Assembly: GCA_023402505.1 (NCBI GenBank)
Contig: JAEYGD010000256.1
Coordinates: 1-6,507, forward strand
Direction: 5' to 3'
Source: Actinomycetes bacterium
GTDB taxonomy: Bacteria; Actinomycetota; Actinomycetes; Mycobacteriales; Micromonosporaceae
Length of the DNA: 6,507 nt
Positions within the stretch are counted from its first letter, which is position 1; each line of letters starts with the position of its first letter. Below are positions 1 through 5,079 of the stretch, one piece after another. The notes under the pieces are model-generated. The model was not told the DNA's origin. It worked only from the letters and a program-made list of their open reading frames with translations, and ran no database searches. A program made the translations under genes and the position numbers.

Positions 1-264
1 GGCCAGCCCGTGCCGGCCGTGGTCCTTGTACGCGAGCAGCGCCTCCCGCAGCGGCCCCGCGTACGGGCCCAGAGCGACGCAGGGCGGCAGGCCGGCCGGT
101 GCGGGGGTGGGGCGTACCGGGCGGGGCCGCAGCCCGTCCAGCTCGGCGGCGCAGTCCGCGCAGACGCCGTGGCGCAGCCCGGACCGGCGTTCCCGGCACC
201 CGGCGCAGTCGACCGGCAGCACCAGACCACCCAGGTCCGCGACGAGCCGGCCGACGTCCAGCAC
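1..264 (-). CDS. ComF-family phosphoribosyltransferase-like protein, N-terminal part (cut by window edge)
   Basis: Reading the minus strand from a GTG at 264-262 gives 88 codons, open to the window edge. The protein begins VLDVGRLVADLGGLVLPVDC and has two CxxC pairs (Cys20/Cys23 and Cys35/Cys38), the N-terminal zinc-ribbon pattern of ComF proteins. Around residues 70-85 comes the family segment YAGPLREALLAYKDHGR, which leads into the phosphoribosyltransferase fold; that fold and its PRPP-binding loop lie outside the window. ComF proteins are tied to DNA uptake in naturally competent bacteria, but in actinobacteria the role is not settled, so I give no function. The gene starts 5 nt after the lpqB stop, with no good Shine-Dalgarno sequence, so translation is probably coupled to lpqB. 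The frame is open upstream into lpqB, so the exact start (GTG 264 or the adjacent CTG 261) is uncertain. A ComF-like gene also lies near lpqB in mycobacteria. Confidence 0.88.
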   Translation of the reverse strand, partial: MLDVGRLVADLGGLVLPVDCAGCRERRSGLRHGVCADCAAELDGLRPRPVRPTPAPAGLPPCVALGPYAGPLREALLAYKDHGRHGLA

Positions 265-269
265 CGCGA

Positions 270-2063
270 TCAGTAGAGGAAGAAGGGCGCGGTCGGGTTG
301 CCCGCGCGGCCCGGCGGCGTACCGTCGATCTCCCGCACCTGCTCGCGCGCGATCCGCTCGGCCGGGAAGCCCCGGTACGCCACCCGGTTGGCCTCGTACA
401 TGACCATGCCGAACCGGGCCGCCGGGTTGGCCGGATACGCCGACAGGTGCGTGACCGTCGCGCCGGTGGGCCGCAGCTCGGTCTCGCGGACCCCGTCCAC
501 GCCGATCTCGTAGATCGCCGGCTGGCCGTTGGATCCCGCCACGACCAGGCTGTTCTCGCCGTACCAGTCGACGGCGGTGAGCCCGGTCAGCGACGTACGC
601 AGCTGCCGGGGCTGCCCGACGGCGAGCCCGTCGCCCTCCTGGTTGACCGACGCCACGTACAGCCCGCCGCCGGCGATGAACGCGACCCGGTGCCCGTCCA
701 GGGAGGCGGCCACGGCCGTCACGGCACCCGGCGCACCCACCGGCACCCCCTGCAGCCGGGCCCGCTCGTCGAACCGGTACAGCTGGCCGTCGGCGACCAC
801 CAGGCCGGTGGGCGCCTGCGGGTCGGCCGAGCGCAGCCAGACCGGCTGGCCCATCTTCCGGAAGCCCTGGGCGCTGCGGGTGAACGACGCGACGGGCGCG
901 ACGCCGGCCCCGGCGGAGAGGTGCTGGCGTCCGCTCCCGCCGTTCACCACCAGCGCGGCCAGGACCCGCTGGCCGGAACGGCTGAAGCCGGCCGAGATCA
1001 CCCCGGTGTTCGCCACCGCCGCCACCGGCACCGCCGACCCGCCCGCCTGGTCGGGGTAGTACAGGGGATGCACGGCGCCCTCGTAGACGCAGAACGGCTG
1101 CGGCGGCTCGCCGCCGAGCTGGTACACCGGAAGCGCCTGCCGGCGTTGCGCCACGTCCTTGATGATCAGCCGGGACTGGTTGCCGACCTTCAGCTCGAGC
1201 TGGCCGTCCGGATCCGGCAGCGAGTGCGCGAGCTGGGTGCCGAACAGCTCCAGGCGGGTGCTGTCCTCACCGGGCATGTCCAGGTTGACCTCCCAGCGAT
1301 CGCCCGTCCGGGTGGCGTTGTTGATCAGCCGGGGGCGGTCGGGCACCGGGCTCGCACCCTTGCGCAGCCAGGTCGAGGGACCGCCGGTGAGCCACCGGAC
1401 CACCTCGCTGACCCGCCGGTCCTCGGGTACGGCACGCGGCAGGTAGCGCTGGTCCGGCACCAGGCGGCGGCGGTCGGAGCTCCAGAAATAGATCGTCTGG
1501 GGGGTGTAGTAGTCCTGGAGCGCGTCGACGCTGAGCAGCGGCACCGGCGGCGGGTCGACCACGAACCAGTCGGTCTCGTCGCCGGACTCCTGCACCGTCG
1601 GCCGCAGCCCGAACTCGTACGACGTCGCGGTCGCCTCGGGCGGGCCGAGCACGCCGTCGGCCCCCAACTGCCCGACCTGCTGCACCTTGAGGGTGACCCG
1701 GATCTCGTCCGGCGCCGTGACGATGCCCGGCGGCTCGACCAGCCGCACCACGGTCAGCGCCACCTCGCTGCCCTGCTTGATCGGCAGCTGGGCGCGGTCG
1801 GTGGTGGCGATGAACTGCCGGACCCGGTCGTACGCCCCGTCCGGCTCACCGGCGGCGGCCGAGAGGAAGTGCTCCACGAACTCCTCCGGGCTGTCGCTGG
1901 CCGTACGCCCCGGGGGCTCGACCCGGCCGCCGCTGCTGGCGCCCGCCTCGGTCGCCGGGCCCGGGCCCTCGACGCGCACCTCGGTGTTGTCGGGGATGCC
2001 GCAGCCCGCCGAGGCGGCCAGCAGGAGGCCGCCGAGCAGGCCGGTGACCAGTCGCCGGGTCAT
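270..2063 (-). CDS. lpqB: Lipoprotein LpqB, partner of the MtrAB two-component system
   Basis: This 597-residue protein has a lipoprotein signal peptide: basic MTRR, a hydrophobic stretch (residues 5-19) and a lipobox SAGC with the lipidated cysteine at 21. It should be anchored on the outer face of the cytoplasmic membrane. Residues about 55-185 match the LpqB N-terminal region. About 190-300 resembles a GerMN domain (IYFWSSDRRRLVP, then VVRWLTGGPSTW). About 330-597 looks like the LpqB beta-propeller, with repeated segments such as VTAVAASLDGHRVAFIAGGGLYV. Length and layout are normal for the family. In mycobacteria LpqB interacts with the extracellular part of MtrB and affects MtrA signalling and division; I infer the same here. 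The ATG at 2063 overlaps the mtrB stop as ATGA and has a GGAGG 7 nt upstream, so start and coupling are both well supported. The gene ends in FFLY just before the comF-like gene. Confidence 0.97.
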   Translation of the reverse strand: MTRRLVTGLLGGLLLAASAGCGIPDNTEVRVEGPGPATEAGASSGGRVEPPGRTASDSPEEFVEHFLSAAAGEPDGAYDRVRQFIATTDRAQLPIKQGSEVALTVVRLVEPPGIVTAPDEIRVTLKVQQVGQLGADGVLGPPEATATSYEFGLRPTVQESGDETDWFVVDPPPVPLLSVDALQDYYTPQTIYFWSSDRRRLVPDQRYLPRAVPEDRRVSEVVRWLTGGPSTWLRKGASPVPDRPRLINNATRTGDRWEVNLDMPGEDSTRLELFGTQLAHSLPDPDGQLELKVGNQSRLIIKDVAQRRQALPVYQLGGEPPQPFCVYEGAVHPLYYPDQAGGSAVPVAAVANTGVISAGFSRSGQRVLAALVVNGGSGRQHLSAGAGVAPVASFTRSAQGFRKMGQPVWLRSADPQAPTGLVVADGQLYRFDERARLQGVPVGAPGAVTAVAASLDGHRVAFIAGGGLYVASVNQEGDGLAVGQPRQLRTSLTGLTAVDWYGENSLVVAGSNGQPAIYEIGVDGVRETELRPTGATVTHLSAYPANPAARFGMVMYEANRVAYRGFPAERIAREQVREIDGTPPGRAGNPTAPFFLY

Positions 2064-3814
2064 TTCCGCACCTCCGCCCGCTCACCGGCCGGCCCCGGAC
2101 CCACGGCCAGCGCGCCGGCGCTGCCCGGGCCGATGGCGAGCAGGCCGCCCTCGCGCGGGCCGCCGAACGGCAGGGCCGCGTCGGCGGGGACCAGCCGCAG
2201 CGGCGACGTGGTGAGTCGGTCGCCGGCGCGGACCGGCAGGGTGAGCCGGAACTGGGCGCCCTGGCCGGGCGAACCCCACGCCTCCAGCCAGCCGCCGTGC
2301 AGCCGGGCGTCCTCCAGGCTGATCGAGAGGCCCAGCCCGGTGCCGCCGGTCTGCCGGGCCCGCGACGGGTCCGCCCGCCAGAACCGGTTGAAGACGAGCT
2401 TCTCCTCGCCGGGCTTGAGCCCGACGCCGTGGTCGCGGACGGTCACCGCCACCGCGGTCTCGTCCATGCCCAGGGTGATCCGCACCGGCTTGCCCTCACC
2501 GTGCTCGACGGCGTTGCCGACCAGGTTGCGCAGTACCCGTTCGACGCGGCGGGGGTCGACCTCGGCGATCACCGGGCCGGCGGGCACGTCCAGCTCGATG
2601 GCCACCCCGACCCGCTCGGCGAGGCCGGCCAGCCGGTCGGCGACCCGGTGCACCACCGGCACCAGGTCGGTGGGCTCGGCGTCGAGCGCGGCGAAGCCGG
2701 CGTCGAAGCGGCTGATCTCCAGCAGGTCGGTCAGCAGTTCCTCGAACCGGTCCAGCTCGGCCTGGAGCAGCTCGGCGCTGCGAGCCACCGCCGGGTCGAA
2801 CTCGTCACGCTCGGCGAAGATCAGGTCGGCCGCCATCCGGACCGTCGTCAGCGGCGTCCGCAGCTCGTGCGACACGTCGGAGGTGAACCGGCGCTGCAGG
2901 CGGGACATCTCCTCCAGCCGCAGGATCTGCCGTTGCAGGTTCGTCGCCATCTGGTTGAAGGAGGCCGCGAGCAGGGCCAGGTCGTCCTCACCGTTGACGG
3001 CCATCCGCTGGTCCAGCAGACCGGCGGAGAGGCGCTGGGCGGTCCGGGCGGCCACCCGGACCGGGGTCACCACCAGTCGGGTGACCAGGGCGGCGAGCAG
3101 GCCGAGCAGCAGCACCAGGGCGACGCCGGTGCCGACCACGGTCGCCCGGGCCTCGGCGGCGGTCTGGTCCTGCTTGGTCAGCGGTACGAGGTAGTACAGC
3201 TCGACCTGGCCGAACTTGGTCGGCACCGGCGAGCCGTAGACCAGGTACTTCGTGCGTTCCTCACCGAGCCGTCCGGTGCTGATCTGGCTGGCCAGGGTGC
3301 CTCCGGCGACGGTCGCACGCAGTTCCGGGCTGATCACCGCGCCCAGGTCGCCGACCGCCGGCGACGTCCGGGTCTGGATGATGCCGGGGAAGGCCTGCCC
3401 GGTGAGGGCGATCACCACGCCGGTGGTCTGCTGGGGGTCGCCGCCGGCCAGGTAGCTGACCGTCCCGTCGACGGTCTCCTGGAACTGGGCCTCGTTCGGC
3501 TGGTTGTAGAGGCCGAGCTGCTTGGCCGCGTACGCCGCCCCGCTGTCGAGCCGGAGCCGCACGTCGGTCTCGGCGCTCTGCAGCAGGATGCTCGTGATCT
3601 TGTCGGCGATCAGATACGCGAACCCGCCGACCAGGAGGCTGGAGGCCAGCAGGGTGATGGTCACCACACGCACCTGTAGCGAGCGGCGCCAGGTCTGGTG
3701 CAGCCCGGCGGCCAGCCGCGCGCCCCGGCCGCGCAGGGCACGCCACAGCTCCCCGGCGGCGGTGCGCCGCGGGGAAACCGTCGTCGTGGAGCCCGGAACC
3801 GAGGAGGTGGCCAC
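2060..3814 (-). CDS. mtrB: Sensor histidine kinase MtrB
   Basis: MtrB is the membrane kinase that phosphorylates MtrA. The 584-residue protein has a cytoplasmic N-terminus, a membrane segment at about 49-70, an extracytoplasmic domain of about 155 residues, a second membrane segment at about 226-248 and a HAMP linker to about 298. The H box SHELRTPLT carries the phosphorylated His316. The ATP-binding domain shows the N box RNLVGNAVEH (429-438), G1 DHGVGL (461-466), the F box VFNRFWR and G2 GGTGLGLS (490-497). All catalytic motifs are intact. Beyond about residue 530 comes a Gly/Pro/Ala-rich tail with a 10-residue near-repeat. The GTG start at 3814 is the only good choice: the frame runs upstream directly into the in-frame TAG of mtrA, with 12 nt between the genes. 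No strong ribosome-binding site is visible, so coupling to mtrA is likely. In mycobacteria MtrB is septum-associated and linked to division and wall proteins; that is family knowledge. Confidence 0.98.
   Translation of the reverse strand: MATSSVPGSTTTVSPRRTAAGELWRALRGRGARLAAGLHQTWRRSLQVRVVTITLLASSLLVGGFAYLIADKITSILLQSAETDVRLRLDSGAAYAAKQLGLYNQPNEAQFQETVDGTVSYLAGGDPQQTTGVVIALTGQAFPGIIQTRTSPAVGDLGAVISPELRATVAGGTLASQISTGRLGEERTKYLVYGSPVPTKFGQVELYYLVPLTKQDQTAAEARATVVGTGVALVLLLGLLAALVTRLVVTPVRVAARTAQRLSAGLLDQRMAVNGEDDLALLAASFNQMATNLQRQILRLEEMSRLQRRFTSDVSHELRTPLTTVRMAADLIFAERDEFDPAVARSAELLQAELDRFEELLTDLLEISRFDAGFAALDAEPTDLVPVVHRVADRLAGLAERVGVAIELDVPAGPVIAEVDPRRVERVLRNLVGNAVEHGEGKPVRITLGMDETAVAVTVRDHGVGLKPGEEKLVFNRFWRADPSRARQTGGTGLGLSISLEDARLHGGWLEAWGSPGQGAQFRLTLPVRAGDRLTTSPLRLVPADAALPFGGPREGGLLAIGPGSAGALAVGPGPAGERAEVRK
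2071..2075 (-). promoter_or_regulatory. Shine-Dalgarno of lpqB inside the end of mtrB
   Basis: On the minus strand GGAGG is followed by a 7-nt spacer and the lpqB ATG. It lies within the last codons of mtrB (AEVRK), so ribosomes finishing mtrB can restart on lpqB at the ATGA overlap. It is the best ribosome-binding site of the minus-strand operon and fixes the lpqB start. Confidence 0.85.
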
Positions 3815-3826
3815 AGTGTGACCAGG

Positions 3827-4516
3827 CTATCCGGTGCCCGCCTTGTAGCCCACGCCCCGCACGGTGAGGATGATTTCCGGTCGCTCCGGGTCCGGCTCGA
3901 TCTTGGCGCGCAGCCGCTGGACGTGCACGTTGACCAGCCGGGTGTCGGCGGCGTGCCGGTATCCCCAGACCTGTTCCAGGAGCACCTCACGGGTGAAGAC
4001 CTGGCGCGGCTTGCGGGCGAGCGCGACCAGCAGGTCGAACTCCAGCGGCGTGAGCTTCACCTCCTCGCCGTTGCGGCTGACGGTGTGCGCCGGCACGTCG
4101 ATGGTGATCTGGTTGCCGGGAGGGCCGATGGTGAGCAGTTCCGGGGCGACGTCCTCGCCCCGGCGCAGCCGGGCCCGCATCCGGGCGACCAGTTCCTTCG
4201 GCTTGAACGGCTTGACCACGTAGTCGTCGGCGCCGGACTCCAGCCCCAGGACGACGTCGACCGTGTCGCTCTTGGCGGTCAGCATGACGATCGGGACGCC
4301 CGACTCGGCCCGGATGGACCGCGCGACGTCGATGCCGCTCATGCCGGGCAGCATGAGGTCGAGCAGCACGATGTCCGGCCGGTTCTCACGGAACGCCGCC
4401 AGCGCGCGTTCGCCGTCGGCCACGAACGAGGGCAGGAAACCCTCGCTGCGCAGCACGATGCCGAGCATCTCGGCGAGCGCGGGGTCGTCGTCGACCACCA
4501 GTACCCGAGCTCTCAT
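3827..4516 (-). CDS. mtrA: Response regulator MtrA (OmpR/PhoB class)
   Basis: MtrA is the DNA-binding partner of MtrB. The 229-residue protein has a receiver domain (about 1-120) with the acidic pocket D9-D10-D11, the phospho-accepting Asp53 in LLDLMLPGMSG, Thr80 in VMLTAKSDT and Lys102 in VKPFKPKEL. A winged-helix DNA-binding domain (about 130-225) follows, with LTPLEFDLLVALARKPRQVF and the recognition-helix region DTRLVNVHVQRLRAKI, ending RGVGYKAGTG. This is close to textbook actinobacterial MtrA in sequence and length. The ATG at 4516 starts directly at MRARVLVVDD, as expected for the receiver fold; there is no classical GGAGG before it, only a purine-rich A/G stretch. It is the first gene of the mtrA-mtrB-lpqB-comF operon. 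In mycobacteria and streptomycetes MtrA controls wall-hydrolase, division and development genes; autoregulation is possible, but I see no recognisable MtrA box upstream. Confidence 0.98.
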   Translation of the reverse strand: MRARVLVVDDDPALAEMLGIVLRSEGFLPSFVADGERALAAFRENRPDIVLLDLMLPGMSGIDVARSIRAESGVPIVMLTAKSDTVDVVLGLESGADDYVVKPFKPKELVARMRARLRRGEDVAPELLTIGPPGNQITIDVPAHTVSRNGEEVKLTPLEFDLLVALARKPRQVFTREVLLEQVWGYRHAADTRLVNVHVQRLRAKIEPDPERPEIILTVRGVGYKAGTG

Positions 4517-4520
4517 GGGA

Positions 4521-4544
4521 TTAATTTTCCATCCCCATTTCCAT
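4521..4544 (-). other. Possible 7-codon leader frame (MEMGMEN) ending 4 nt before mtrA
   Basis: On the minus strand three in-frame ATGs (4544, 4538, 4532) are followed by a TAA at 4523-4521, giving the peptide MEMGMEN. The mtrA ATG follows after TCCC, in another frame. The stretch is also a direct repeat: GATGGAAA occurs at 4545-4538 and 4533-4526, 12 nt apart. It may be a leader peptide that delivers ribosomes to mtrA, or only a purine-rich, unstructured ribosome landing site. No Shine-Dalgarno precedes its first ATG, which argues against real translation. Confidence 0.25.
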
Positions 4545-4624
4545 CGGTGGGATCCGCGTCCTCCGGCACGGTACTGCCGTCGGCCGCCGGTCGCCCGGCA
4601 ACCCCCGCCCGGACAGGGTCATCC

Positions 4625-4659
4625 GGTGTGCGGGGTCGCCGGATCGGACCCCGCGTGCC
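4625..4659. repeat. Inverted repeat in the mtrA upstream region
   Basis: GCGGGGTC (4630-4637) and GACCCCGC (4647-4654) are perfect complements around a 9-nt loop. In a plus-strand RNA the stem can extend to 13 pairs using three G-U pairs (4625-4637 with 4647-4659). It sits about 110-145 nt upstream of the mtrA start, so it could be an operator or an upstream hairpin. In DNA this rich in G and C, arms of 8 bp also arise by chance. Confidence 0.35.
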
Positions 4660-4721
4660 ACCATGATCCCCGCCTGGGCGGTTCCACGCCACCACCGCCG
4701 CCACACTGGTCCCACGCCCCT

Positions 4722-4743
4722 GCCGGATCTGGCCGGATCCGGC
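4722..4743. repeat. GCCGGATC direct repeat and 12-bp palindrome before the plus-strand gene
   Basis: GCCGGATC occurs at 4722-4729 and again at 4732-4739, where it forms the first part of the perfect palindrome GCCGGATCCGGC (4732-4743). A third copy lies at 4638-4645, in the loop of the upstream dyad. The palindrome ends 11 nt before the AGGAAGGG ribosome-binding site, a position suited to an operator. No binding protein can be named from sequence. Confidence 0.3.
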
Positions 4744-4754
4744 TTCTCCGCTCC

Positions 4755-4762
4755 AGGAAGGG
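4755..4762 (+). promoter_or_regulatory. Strong Shine-Dalgarno for the plus-strand small gene
   Basis: AGGAAGGG is followed by the 6-nt spacer ACACGA and the GTG at 4769. It is the best ribosome-binding site in the gap and decides the start of the plus-strand gene, in preference to an ATG at 4663 that has no such site. Confidence 0.65.
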
Positions 4763-4768
4763 ACACGA

Positions 4769-4846
4769 GTGGTCGACGAACTCCGCACCGCACGGGCAGC
4801 CGGGGTGCCCGGCTCGCCGCTGGCCCCCGGGCAGTCGCGGCGGTGA
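4769..4846 (+). CDS. 25-codon upstream frame of the small membrane-protein gene
   Basis: A GTG with a strong ribosome-binding site opens 25 codons (VVDELRTARAAGVPGSPLAP, then GQSRR) ending in TGA at 4844-4846. Third codon positions are almost all G or C, as expected for a real gene here, while the competing frame over the same bases is much weaker. The peptide is hydrophilic and matches nothing I recognise. Its stop overlaps the GTG of the next frame as GTGA (4843-4846). It may be a leader peptide coupled to the downstream frame. Alternatively it is the true N-terminus of one protein of about 79 residues, joined to the membrane part by a -1 shift or separated from it by a one-base deletion. 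I cannot decide between these from this sequence. Confidence 0.45.
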   Translation: MVDELRTARAAGVPGSPLAPGQSRR

Positions 4847-5007
4847 GGGCTTTCGGGCCCTGGCTGGCCGTGCTGGCGGTGGTGCTGGTGCTCTCCGCGC
4901 TGCGGTTGCGTCCGCTGGCGGCGGCGGTGTCGCTCGCCTGGCTCGTGTGGTGCGTCTGGACCTGGGTCCGCCCCTCGCGGCGGTCGGGCTCGGGCCGTCC
5001 CGACTGA
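4843..5007 (+). CDS. Small two-helix membrane protein of unknown function
   Basis: Reading from the GTG at 4843 gives 54 residues with two hydrophobic helices. The first is about residues 4-20 (FGPWLAVLAVVLVLSAL) and the second about 25-42 (LAAAVSLAWLVWCVWTWV, rich in Trp). A short RLRP turn joins them and a basic tail (RPSRRSGSGRPD) follows. By the positive-inside rule both the turn and the tail are basic, so topology is unclear. I recognise no family. Third positions are GC-rich and the frame stops 22 nt before a strong terminator hairpin, which supports a real gene. The GTG start has no ribosome-binding site of its own, so expression would depend on the upstream 25-codon frame by coupling or frameshift. 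The frame is also open upstream to an ATG at 4663, but that stretch has weak coding character. In mycobacteria tmk occupies this place between mtrA and the hydrolase gene. Confidence 0.55.
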   Translation: MRAFGPWLAVLAVVLVLSALRLRPLAAAVSLAWLVWCVWTWVRPSRRSGSGRPD

Positions 5008-5029
5008 TCACGACCACGGGCAACGGAAC

Positions 5030-5067
5030 GGCCGGGCCGTCGCTGCGCTGGCAGCGGCGGCCCGGCC
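5030..5067 (+). terminator. 17-bp terminator hairpin between convergent genes
   Basis: The left arm GGCCGGGCCGTCGCTGC (5030-5046) and right arm GCAGCGGCGGCCCGGCC (5051-5067) pair along all 17 positions around a GCTG loop. The one imperfect pair is a G-U in plus-strand RNA but an A-C mismatch in minus-strand RNA, so the fold favours termination of the plus-strand gene, though it should also work for ahcY. It starts 22 nt after the small gene's stop and ends 12 nt from the ahcY stop. No U-tract follows, which is common in actinobacterial terminators. Confidence 0.85.
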
Positions 5068-5079
5068 ATGGCGTCGTGC

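Larger units (their letters stand above)
4517..4768. promoter_or_regulatory. Divergent control region between mtrA and the small plus-strand gene
   Basis: This 252-nt gap must hold the mtrA promoter (minus strand) and probably that of the plus-strand small gene. It is locally AT-rich only next to mtrA (4521-4545). I cannot assign a convincing -35/-10 pair on either strand. It contains an imperfect dyad (4625-4659), a palindrome beside a direct repeat (4722-4743) and a 7-codon reading frame ending just before mtrA, each listed separately. Open frames run across it on both strands, but their third-position composition does not look coding. Confidence 0.6.

Noticed and set aside
99..3194. A 1031-codon plus-strand open frame opposite lpqB and mtrB, and a 460-codon one at 2297-3679
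   Set aside because: Both lie antisense to intact, well-recognised genes. Their Arg/Gly/Ala/His-rich translations show no domains, and long stop-free antisense frames are expected where codons are strongly GC-ending.
4568..4573. A TACCGT -10-like element for mtrA on the minus strand
   Set aside because: No plausible -35 lies at the proper distance, and single TANNNT matches are too common to support a promoter.
4513..4788. A 91-codon minus-strand frame ending in an ATGA overlap with mtrA
   Set aside because: The overlap is tempting, but third positions are not enriched in G/C as in real genes here, the start lacks a ribosome-binding site, and it runs across the better supported plus-strand gene. 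The overlap is probably chance.
4663..4842. N-terminal extension of the small membrane protein from an ATG at 4663
   Set aside because: There is no ribosome-binding site before this ATG, and codon composition in this frame before 4843 is poor compared with the frame starting at GTG 4769.
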